This document shows positions 1 to 4,879 of a DNA stretch of 5,074 nt, piece by piece (the stretch's first letter is position 1; each line of letters begins with the position of its first letter). Source of the DNA: an uncultured Anaerolineae bacterium (GTDB lineage: Bacteria > Chloroflexota > Anaerolineae > B4-G1 > DUEL01). The stretch spans positions 1 to 5,074 of the forward strand of contig CALDFY010000221.1 in the NCBI GenBank assembly GCA_937942115.1. The letters run 5' to 3'. Position numbers and translations under genes: made by a program. The notes below the pieces were generated by a model. It saw only the letters and a list, made by a program, of their open reading frames with translations, searched no databases and had not been told where the DNA came from.

Positions 1-222
1 AAGCCAGCCTCTTTGGGCCTTCGGCCGGGTCCCTTCACTTCGTTCGCAACAAGGTCGGCCTTCGCCGACCTCCCGAGAAGGGCGTCAACGCAGGTTGACG
101 CCCGGCGCGAAGCGTAGGGGCAACCCTTGCGGTTGCCCCCAGGGGAGGCCGATTTCCAATCGGCGCCCGAGGCGGCGGGAAGCGGAGAGCCGAAGCCAGC
201 CTTAAGTTAACGCCTATGGGGG
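1..222. repeat. Compound hairpin-repeat array, copy 1 (cut by window edge)
   Basis: This is non-coding DNA built from short inverted repeats that recur in the array at 2631-3104. In order there is a hairpin at 53-70 (arms GGTCGGC/GCCGACC, loop CTTC), module A at 82-101 (GCGTCAAC/GTTGACGC, loop GCAG), module B at 117-139 (GGGGCAACC/GGTTGCCCC, loop CTTGC) and module E at 148-164 (GCCGATT/AATCGGC, loop TCC). The copy ends with CCTTAAGTT and a GCC-ATGGG word at about 202-221, matching 3063-3082 of the second array. Bases 1-28 resemble the C-D modules of the second array but are degenerate, and 30-52 have no counterpart there. No ORF here looks real. Function is unknown; it could be a non-autonomous mobile repeat, an RNA-level structural element or a recombination substrate. 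Confidence 0.85.
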
Positions 223-342
223 TGAGGCCTCTGCCACCGAGGCGAGCGCGCCGATGCTTGGCAGGATTTTTCGGATACCCGGAATATTTTCACTGGCTGC
301 TGAGCCCTCTTTGGTTGGGACATTGAAAAAACCCTGGCACCC

Positions 343-374
343 TCTGTATCTCTGTATCCTTGTATCCTTTTGAT
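343..374. repeat. 8-bp tandem repeat, AT-rich
   Basis: TGTATC occurs at 345, 353 and 361, giving the tandem series TCTGTATC, TCTGTATC, CTTGTATC, CTTTTGAT. GC is 11 of 32 bases, low for this window. It lies about 30 bp from the minus-strand DnaA box, on that box's 3' side. By position and composition it could be a DNA unwinding element or a small iteron-like array; this is inference. Confidence 0.55.
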
Positions 375-403
375 TACCGCAGTCATCGTAGAGATTGTGG
401 ATT

Positions 404-412
404 TGTGGATAA
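404..412 (-). promoter_or_regulatory. DnaA box (perfect)
   Basis: The plus strand reads TGTGGATAA, which is TTATCCACA on the minus strand and an exact match to the consensus TTATNCACA. A weaker copy (AAATCCACA, two mismatches) lies immediately 3' on the minus strand at 396-404, sharing one base with it. Confidence 0.75.
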
Positions 413-425
413 TCGGGCAATCGGG

Positions 426-455
426 CCGGAAAACCCCCATACTTTGGGGGACCGG
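426..455. other. Stem-loop within the candidate origin
   Basis: CCCCCA (434-439) and TGGGGG (445-450) form a 6-bp stem with a 5-base loop. Outer CCGG words (426-429 and 452-455) can extend it across an A-rich internal loop. There is no T-tract, so it does not look like an intrinsic terminator. Confidence 0.45.
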
Positions 456-508
456 AGTCGGCGGGGTATATCTGTGGGGGAAGTAGACCCGGGATGGTCG
501 CGGAAAGT

Positions 509-517
509 TGGGGATAA
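509..517 (-). promoter_or_regulatory. DnaA box-like site (one mismatch)
   Basis: The minus strand reads TTATCCCCA, differing from TTATCCACA at one position. It has the same orientation as the box at 404-412. Its location between the outer boxes makes it a plausible low-affinity site. Confidence 0.45.
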
Positions 518-570
518 GATGTATCTTGCGCCTGATCTTGCACTTGCGCTTGCACAGGATACATCCTGCG
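518..570. repeat. Hexamer repeat inside an inverted GATGTATC/GATACATC pair
   Basis: CTTGCG/CTTGCA units occur at 525, 537, 543 and 549 on a strict 6-bp period (531-536 is a diverged unit). The block is flanked by GATGTATC (518-525) and its exact complement GATACATC (558-565). The bases after each arm also form a direct repeat (ATCTTGCGCC versus ATCCTGCGCC). It sits 23 bp before the first plus-strand DnaA box. Purpose unknown; it could be a binding-site array for an origin factor or simple slippage. Confidence 0.6.
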
Positions 571-592
571 CCCTGTTGCTCTTCAAGGAAAA

Positions 593-601
593 TTATCCAC
601 A
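593..601 (+). promoter_or_regulatory. DnaA box 1 of the plus-strand triplet
   Basis: Exact TTATCCACA, preceded by an A-rich stretch (GGAAAA). It is the first of three evenly spaced boxes in the same orientation. Confidence 0.78.
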
Positions 602-612
602 GGGAGATGAAG

Positions 613-621
613 TTATCCACA
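613..621 (+). promoter_or_regulatory. DnaA box 2 of the plus-strand triplet
   Basis: Exact TTATCCACA starting 20 bp after box 1, followed by GAAAT. Confidence 0.78.
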
Positions 622-633
622 GAAATCGGCAGG

Positions 634-642
634 TTATCCACA
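634..642 (+). promoter_or_regulatory. DnaA box 3 of the plus-strand triplet
   Basis: Exact TTATCCACA starting 21 bp after box 2 and followed by the GC-rich word CCCGG. It lies 133 bp before the ade start codon, so DnaA bound here could also affect ade transcription. I found no convincing -35/-10 pair between this box and ade. Confidence 0.78.
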
Positions 643-761
643 CCCGGAGAGGGGTATGGGTGAGGAGAAAGGCCATATATGGGAGGAGAGAACGACCGAT
701 GCGCCAGGAATAGGGAATGTGGATGGGTGGGAAACGTTGTGTCTTCTGGTAGATAAACCCC

Positions 762-769
762 AAGGAGGT
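762..769 (+). promoter_or_regulatory. Ribosome-binding site of ade
   Basis: AAGGAGGT is an almost full-length anti-Shine-Dalgarno match and ends 5 bases before ATG at 775. It fixes the ade start. Confidence 0.9.
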
Positions 770-774
770 ACCCT

Positions 775-2502
775 ATGGAACTGGCTCGCTTCCTCGCTGT
801 AGCCCGGGGGGATGAACCGGCGGAACTGTTGCTCCGGAACGGACGGGTCATCAATGTATATACGGCCGAGATCATAGAGGCCGATATTGCCATTGCAGAT
901 GGCCACATTGTCGGCGTGGGGGGCGGATACGACAGCCGCCAGGAGATAGACCTGGAGGGCCGGTACGTCTGTCCCGGCCTGATAGATGCCCACGTCCATA
1001 TAGAGTCCTCTATGGTGACCCCCTACCAGTTCGCCCGTGCCGTCGTCCCCCGGGGAACGACGACCGTCGTCTGCGACCCGCACGAAATCGCCAACGTGGC
1101 CGGGACGGCCGGCATCCGCTATATGCTGGACGCCTCGGAGGGTCTGCCGTTGACCGTCTACGTCAACCTCCCCTCCTGCGTGCCGGCCACGACAATGGGA
1201 ACCGCCGGCGCCGAACTGAGCGCGGCGGACCTCCTCTCCCTGGCCGACCTTCCCCGTGTCCTGGGCCTGGCCGAGATGATGAACGTCCCCGGTCTGGTTC
1301 TGGGGTTCCCCGACGTCCTGGCGAAGGTGGAAGCGTTCCGGGACCGGGTGATAGACGGCCACGCGCCGGGCATCGGCGGCAAGTGGCTCCAGGCGTACGT
1401 GGGTGCCGGGCCGGGTTCAGACCACGAATGCACCACTGCCGCTGAGATGCTGGAGAAACTCCGCCTGGGGATGCGGGTCTTCATCCGGGAGTCCACGGCG
1501 GCGAAGAACCTGCGCGCGCTGATACCGGCCATCACTCCTCAGAACAGCCGCCGATGCGCTTTCTGCACCGACGACCGCCATCCGGCCGACCTGCTGGACG
1601 AGGGGCATCTGGACCACCTCATCCGGCTGGCGGTGGCCGAGGGGCTGGACCCGATGACAGCGCTCCAGATGGCCACCCTGAACGCGGCGGAATGGTTCCG
1701 CCTGCGCGACCGGGGAGCCATCGCCCCCGGCCTGCGGGCCGACCTGGTCGTCTTCTCCGACCTGAAGAACTTCCGGCCGGAGATGGTCTTTTCCGCCGGA
1801 CGGCTGGTGGCCCAGGCCGGGGAGCCGGTGGGCCGCTGGGAGGAGCCTCCAGCGGACGATTCCCCCGTGCGGGAGACGGTGCGGGTGGACTGGGGACGGG
1901 TCTCCCTGCGGATTGGGGCACCGGACTCCGGTGTCCGGAGCGTTCGGGTGCGGGTTATCGGCGTCATCCCCGACCAGGTTCTGACAGAGCACCGGGTGGA
2001 GGAACTCCCCGTACGGGACGGGGAGGTGGTGGCCGACCCGGAGCGGGACATCCTGAAACTGGCGGTCGTAGAACGACACCGGGGAACCGGCAACGTGGGT
2101 CTGGGGTTTGTGCAGGGGCTGGGGCTTCGCCAGGGAGCCCTGGCGGGGAGCGTGGGGCACGATGCCCACAACCTCATCGTTGCCGGTTGCGATGATGTCT
2201 CCATGATGACGGCGGCGCAGGCGGTGGCGCGGATGGGCGGCGGCCTGGCCGTCGCAGTGGGCGAGGGGGTGCTGGCGACGGTGCCGCTGCCGGTCGCTGG
2301 CCTGATGTCGGACCAGCCGGTGGAGATAGTCCGCTTCCAGATGGACGGTCTGACTCAGGCGGCGCGATCCCTGGGGACCGCCTTGCCGGACCCGCTGATG
2401 ACGCTGAGTTTCCTGCCCCTGGAGGTCATCCCGGCGCTGAAATTGACGGATCAGGGGCTGGTGGACGTGGAACAGTTTGCCTTTGTATCCCTTTTCGTTT
2501 GA
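775..2502 (+). CDS. ade: Adenine deaminase
   Basis: Cytoplasmic metal-dependent amidohydrolase that converts adenine to hypoxanthine and ammonia in purine salvage. The 575-residue length is normal for the Ade family (E. coli enzyme about 588). A short N-terminal beta domain leads into PGLIDAHVHIESS (67-79), whose H73 and H75 are the HxH metal ligands. Then follow DPHEIANVAG (101-110), LAEMMN with E167, DGHAPG with H196, SDHECT with H217, and the catalytic-site signature FCTDDRHP (263-270) with D266/D267. The C-terminal Ade domain carries GHDAHN (461-466) and the family ending TLSFLPLEVIPALKLTDQGLVD (543-564). All expected motifs are present, so the enzyme should be active. Metal-ligand roles are assigned by family analogy. 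The start is supported by the strong site at 762-769. It appears to be a single-gene unit, convergent with gltX, with the DnaA-box region upstream. No purine riboswitch is apparent. Confidence 0.96.
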   Translation: MELARFLAVARGDEPAELLLRNGRVINVYTAEIIEADIAIADGHIVGVGGGYDSRQEIDLEGRYVCPGLIDAHVHIESSMVTPYQFARAVVPRGTTTVVCDPHEIANVAGTAGIRYMLDASEGLPLTVYVNLPSCVPATTMGTAGAELSAADLLSLADLPRVLGLAEMMNVPGLVLGFPDVLAKVEAFRDRVIDGHAPGIGGKWLQAYVGAGPGSDHECTTAAEMLEKLRLGMRVFIRESTAAKNLRALIPAITPQNSRRCAFCTDDRHPADLLDEGHLDHLIRLAVAEGLDPMTALQMATLNAAEWFRLRDRGAIAPGLRADLVVFSDLKNFRPEMVFSAGRLVAQAGEPVGRWEEPPADDSPVRETVRVDWGRVSLRIGAPDSGVRSVRVRVIGVIPDQVLTEHRVEELPVRDGEVVADPERDILKLAVVERHRGTGNVGLGFVQGLGLRQGALAGSVGHDAHNLIVAGCDDVSMMTAAQAVARMGGGLAVAVGEGVLATVPLPVAGLMSDQPVEIVRFQMDGLTQAARSLGTALPDPLMTLSFLPLEVIPALKLTDQGLVDVEQFAFVSLFV

Positions 2503-2551
2503 GTGGAGGGGCGGCCTCACCCTACCCCCATATGCATCAAATGAAGGGTCG

Positions 2552-2570
2552 CTCAGGTCGGCGCCCTGAG
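2552..2570. terminator. Stem-loop after ade (possible terminator)
   Basis: CTCAGG (2552-2557) pairs with CCTGAG (2565-2570) around a 7-base loop, 50 bp past the ade stop. No T-tract follows on either strand, so intrinsic termination is doubtful. It may simply stabilise the 3' end. Confidence 0.3.
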
Positions 2571-2579
2571 GGGCTGTTG

Positions 2580-2611
2580 TTGCAGAACAACCGCAAGCAG
2601 TTGTCCTGCAA
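2580..2611. terminator. Long stem-loop after ade (possible terminator)
   Basis: TTGCAG (2580-2585) pairs with CTGCAA (2606-2611) and ACAAC (2587-2591) with GTTGT (2600-2604), leaving one A/C mismatch and an 8-base loop. The stem is stable, but there is no T-tract. Its place between convergent genes suits a bidirectional 3'-end structure. Confidence 0.35.
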
Positions 2612-2630
2612 TCTCGCAGCGACGTTCTGA

Positions 2631-3104
2631 AAAGCGTCAACGCAGGTTGATGCCTGGCGCAAAGCGTAGGGGCAACCCTTGCGGTTGCCCCTGGGCGCTG
2701 ACTGAAAGTCAGCCTCCCTGGGCCTCCGGCCGGAGGACGGCCTGCGCCGTCCTTTCGGAAAGCGTCAACGCAGGTTGACGCCTGGCGCAAAGCGTAGGGG
2801 CAACCCTCGCGGTTGCCCCCAGGGGGAGGCCGATTTCCCATCGGCGCCTGTAGGGGCAACCCTTGCGGTTGCCCCTGGGCGCTGACTGAAAGTCAGCCTC
2901 TCTGGGCCTCCGGCCGGAGGACGGCCTGCGCCGTCCCTTTGGAATGCGTCAACGAAGGTTGACGCCTGGCGCGAAGCGTAGGGGCAACCCTCGCGGTTGC
3001 CCCCAGGGCAGGCCGATTTCCCATCGGCGCCCAGGGCGGCAGGAGGGGGCAACCAGAGCCGGCCTTAAGTTGATGCCGATGGGCAAGGACAGGCCCTGCC
3101 CCTA
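2631..3104. repeat. Compound hairpin-repeat array, copy 2
   Basis: Thirteen perfect or near-perfect short inverted repeats in the order A-B-C-D-A-B-E-B-C-D-A-B-E. A (arms GCGTCAAC/GTTGACGC): 2634-2653, 2762-2781, 2946-2965. B (GGGGCAACC/GGTTGCCCC): 2669-2691, 2797-2819, 2853-2875, 2981-3003. C (GCTGACT/AGTCAGC): 2697-2713, 2881-2897. D (CCTCCGGCCGGAGG overlapping GGACGGC/GCCGTCC): 2723-2752, 2907-2936. E (GCCGAT/ATCGGC): 2829-2845, 3012-3028. The B arms are identical in every copy and only loops differ. The end words at 3063-3082 match the end of copy 1. The last word runs into the gltX stop codon. It fills the gap between convergent ade and gltX. No real ORF; low-complexity reading frames on both strands are translations of the repeats. 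Confidence 0.88.
3081..3101 (-). terminator. Hairpin immediately after gltX (weak terminator candidate)
   Basis: On the minus strand, directly after the TAG stop, GGGCAGG pairs with CC and TGCCC across a small bulge and a 6-base loop. There is no U-tract after it. It is built from the same GTAGGGGCA word as the hairpin modules, so it may be a repeat rather than a dedicated terminator. Confidence 0.3.
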
Positions 3105-4607
3105 CGGTTGGAACTGTCGTTCCGCCGCCTCCAGGCGGGCCAGCACCCGCTCCCGGCCCAGAATGCTGAGGGTGCCGAAGAGGGGCGGGGAGACAGCCTT
3201 GCCGGTGGTAGCGACGCGGATGAGGCCGAAGACCTGCCGGTTGGTCAGGCCCAGTTCCTCCACCAGCGCCCGCAGCGGCGGCTCTATCGCCTCCTCGGAG
3301 AAATCGGGGACGTCCGCCAGCACCTCCCGCGTCCGGCGCAGGACCTCCCGCGCCCGTTCGGCGTCCAGGCCCTGGGCCAGCATGTCGTCGGCCGACGGCG
3401 GCGCGATGTCCACAAAAAAGAAGTCCGTCATCTCCACCACGTCGGTCAGGTGCTTGATGCGCTCCTGGATGAGGGGGACGATGCGGCGCAGGACGGCGCG
3501 CGTCGGGGGCGGGCAGGGCACGGGCACCAGCCCGGCCTCCTGCCAGAAGGGGAGCAGCCGCTCCAGCAACTCGTCCGGGGAGAGACTGCGGATGTAGACG
3601 CCGTTCATCCAGTCCAGTTTGTCGTAGGAGAAGGCCGCCGGAGCCCGGTTGACCCGGTAAAGGTCAAACCGTTCTATCAACTCCTCCCGACGGAAAATCT
3701 CCTGCGTCTCCCCCTCGCCCGGCGCCCAGCCGAGAAGGGCCAGGAAGTTCAACAGCGCCTCCGCGAGGTACCCCTGCTTGCGGAATTCGGTGATGGACGT
3801 CGCCCCTTCCCGCTTGGCCAGTTTCTTGCCACCGGGCATCGTCACCAGGGGGACATGGCAGAAGACGGGCAGGTCCCAGCCCAGGGCCTGGTAGAGCAGG
3901 ACATGCTTGGGCGTACTGGGCACCCAGTCGTCCCCGCGAATGACGTGGGTCACTTTCATATAGTGGTCGTCCACCACGACGGCCAGGTGGTAGGTGGGGA
4001 AGCCGTCCGACTTCAGGAGCACCTGGTCGTCAATGCCGGCGTTCTCAAAGACCACCTCGCCTTTGATGACGTCCTGGAAGACGGTCCGGCCGGTGAGGGG
4101 GACTTTCAGCCGGATGACGTGGGGCTCGTCCGGGGAAATGGCGTCGGGTGGCCGATAGCGGCAGTGGCGGTCGTACATCGGGGGCTGACCGCGCGCCCGC
4201 TGGGTCTGGCGGACTTCCTCCAGCCGCTCCGGGGTGCAGTTGCAGCGGTAGGCCCAGCCGGCCGCGACCAGTTCCTCCGCCACCTGCTTGTAGAGCGGCA
4301 GCCGCTCCGACTGGATGTACGGCCCGTAGGGGCCGCCGACAGCGTAGGCTTCGGCGTTCTCCACCCCGGCGTGCCGGAGTTCTTCCAGGCCGGGGCCTTC
4401 ATCCCAATCCAGTCCCAGCCAGCGCAGGCCCTCCATGATAACCGGAATGGTCTCCGGGCGGTAGCGGACCCGGTCGGTATCCTCAATGCGAAGGATGAAC
4501 TGGCCGCCCATTTTGCGGGCGAAGAGCCAGTTGAAGACGACAGTGCGCACATTGCCGATGTGGGGCTCCCCGGTAGGACTGGGAGCGAAACGGACGCGAA
4601 CGCTCAC
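3102..4607 (-). CDS. gltX: Glutamyl-tRNA synthetase (class I)
   Basis: Cytoplasmic enzyme that attaches glutamate to tRNA-Glu using ATP. The 501-residue length is usual for bacterial GluRS. The Rossmann catalytic domain opens with FAPSPTGEPHIGN (7-19), HIGN being the HIGH-class motif, followed by LRIEDTDR (39-46). The acceptor-stem insertion has C122-x-C124 and Y145-x3-C149, matching the zinc site known from E. coli GluRS and GluQ-RS. PTYHLAVVVDDH (204-215) and VIRGDDWVPSTPKH (222-235) are typical. KKLAKREGA (261-269) is the KMSKS-class loop, in a KLAKR form. The C-terminal anticodon-binding region runs to about 500 and ends with the usual SPPLFGTLSILGRE pattern (473-486). Discriminating or non-discriminating specificity cannot be told from motifs. 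The start is GTG, with GGAGGTGA at 4612-4619, and it overlaps the upstream HEPN fragment's TGA, suggesting translational coupling. The stop lies in a repeat word. Confidence 0.97.
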   Translation of the reverse strand: MSVRVRFAPSPTGEPHIGNVRTVVFNWLFARKMGGQFILRIEDTDRVRYRPETIPVIMEGLRWLGLDWDEGPGLEELRHAGVENAEAYAVGGPYGPYIQSERLPLYKQVAEELVAAGWAYRCNCTPERLEEVRQTQRARGQPPMYDRHCRYRPPDAISPDEPHVIRLKVPLTGRTVFQDVIKGEVVFENAGIDDQVLLKSDGFPTYHLAVVVDDHYMKVTHVIRGDDWVPSTPKHVLLYQALGWDLPVFCHVPLVTMPGGKKLAKREGATSITEFRKQGYLAEALLNFLALLGWAPGEGETQEIFRREELIERFDLYRVNRAPAAFSYDKLDWMNGVYIRSLSPDELLERLLPFWQEAGLVPVPCPPPTRAVLRRIVPLIQERIKHLTDVVEMTDFFFVDIAPPSADDMLAQGLDAERAREVLRRTREVLADVPDFSEEAIEPPLRALVEELGLTNRQVFGLIRVATTGKAVSPPLFGTLSILGRERVLARLEAAERQFQP

Positions 4608-4825
4608 TCTTTCACCTCCAGACCCAATTTCTGACGGATGAACGCTCTGACCTCCCGCATCGCCCGCAGGGCGTCGCGGGCCTCCTCGCGGGTGGCCTGC
4701 TCACCCGGATAGCGAAACGACACGGCGTAACGGTCCAGAATCTTCAGCCATTCGCGCTGAAACTCAAAAGTCGGGTCAACCTCCAGGCATTGCTCCAGGG
4801 GCGCGATCAGGTTGTGAGTACGTAA
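4604..4825 (-). pseudogene. HEPN-domain protein, N-terminally truncated remnant
   Basis: This open frame has 73 codons and no start codon before about residue 35. An in-frame TAG (4826-4828) lies directly upstream. From residue 2 it reads RTHNLIAPLEQC, then LKILDRYAVSFRYPGE (28-42), then an amphipathic helix TREEARDALRAMREVRAFIRQ (45-65). This is the classic C-terminal half of small prokaryotic HEPN proteins, which are usually about 130 residues, often encoded beside a MNT nucleotidyltransferase as toxin-antitoxin pairs. The first 55-60 residues are missing, and upstream sequence is repeat DNA in every frame. No R-x4-6-H RNase motif is seen in the remaining part. Its TGA overlaps the gltX GTG (sequence GTGA), so the intact gene was probably coupled to gltX. 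Family assignment is by pattern recognition. Confidence 0.72.
4612..4619 (-). promoter_or_regulatory. Ribosome-binding site of gltX
   Basis: The minus strand reads GGAGGTGA, with the GGAGG core 7 bases before the GTG start. The site lies inside the last codons of the HEPN fragment and supports GTG at 4607 as the true start. Confidence 0.88.
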
Positions 4826-4828
4826 CTA

Positions 4829-4858
4829 CCTACGCCAGGGGCTAAAAGCCCAATGGCC
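4829..4858. repeat. Hairpin at the HEPN break point
   Basis: GCCA (4834-4837) pairs with TGGC (4854-4857), and GGGCT (4839-4843) with AGCCC (4847-4851) around an AAA loop. It sits immediately next to the point where HEPN similarity stops (about 4823). The word CGTAACTACCTACGCC (4821-4836) before the hairpin recalls the structured, non-inverted ends of IS200/IS605-type elements, but I cannot confirm that, and no transposase is in view. Confidence 0.4.
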
Positions 4859-4879
4859 CTAACTTTTTCGGCGCGCTGG

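Larger units (their letters stand above)
223..592. other. Gene-free region, left part of a candidate origin
   Basis: I see no credible gene here. Short ORFs on both strands have compositions dictated by the repeats, lack ribosome-binding sites and resemble no family I know. The stretch contains an AT-rich 8-bp tandem repeat (343-374), a minus-strand DnaA box (404-412), a stem-loop (426-455), a one-mismatch DnaA box (509-517) and a hexamer repeat (525-555). Bases 223-340 show nothing I can name. The region is visibly richer in A+T than the flanking genes and hairpin arrays. Confidence 0.7.
343..642. other. Candidate replication origin or DnaA-binding locus
   Basis: Four exact TTATCCACA DnaA boxes lie within 239 bp (404-412 minus; 593-601, 613-621 and 634-642 plus). 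By simple arithmetic an exact 9-mer on either strand is expected about 0.04 times in 5 kb. One-mismatch and two-mismatch boxes sit at 509-517 (minus), 396-404 (minus) and 718-726 (minus). The three plus-strand boxes start 20 and 21 bp apart, about two helical turns, which would place them on one face of the DNA. A 32-bp stretch of about 34% GC at 343-374 could be the unwinding element. It is known that oriC carries DnaA-box clusters beside an AT-rich element, often next to dnaA. No dnaA, dnaN or Rep gene is visible here, and I could not identify clear DnaA-trios. It may instead be a titration or regulatory DnaA site. Confidence 0.6.
2503..2630. other. Post-ade spacer with two hairpins
   Basis: This is non-coding and distinct from the hairpin modules that follow. 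It contains stem-loops at 2552-2570 and 2580-2611, which may mark 3' ends of ade or of read-through from gltX. The rest shows nothing recognisable. Confidence 0.6.

Noticed and set aside
1..222. CRISPR array
   Set aside because: The recurring words are palindromic hairpins of different types with no constant repeat separated by unique spacers, and no cas genes are present.
360..713. 117-codon plus-strand frame over the DnaA boxes (TTG start)
   Set aside because: It covers all the DnaA boxes and the hexamer repeat, has no ribosome-binding site, and resembles no family I recognise.
737..755. Promoter for ade at TTGTGT / TAGATA
   Set aside because: The -35-like and -10-like words are only 7 bp apart, far from the usual 17 bp, and the -10-like word almost touches the ribosome-binding site.
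207..908. Minus-strand frame running through the candidate origin into ade
   Set aside because: Low-complexity composition, overlaps the ade start and the DnaA boxes, and has no ribosome-binding site or motif.
1417..2859. 480-codon minus-strand open frame overlapping ade and the repeat array
   Set aside because: It is antisense to ade and runs on through the hairpin repeats. Its N-terminal part is a translation of the repeats, with recurrent GNREGCPYA-like peptides.
2765..3052. 95-codon minus-strand frame with repeated peptides
   Set aside because: It consists entirely of translated A, B and E hairpin modules. Such frames are often mis-annotated as hypothetical proteins.
2944..3597. 217-codon plus-strand frame crossing the array and the gltX 3' half
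   Set aside because: Arg/Ser-rich shadow of gltX fused to translated repeats; no motif or start signal.
3108..4634. 508-codon open frame on the plus strand opposite gltX
   Set aside because: It is the antisense of a well-supported GluRS gene; GC-rich codon bias keeps the complementary frame open. The protein has no recognisable motif and no ribosome-binding site.
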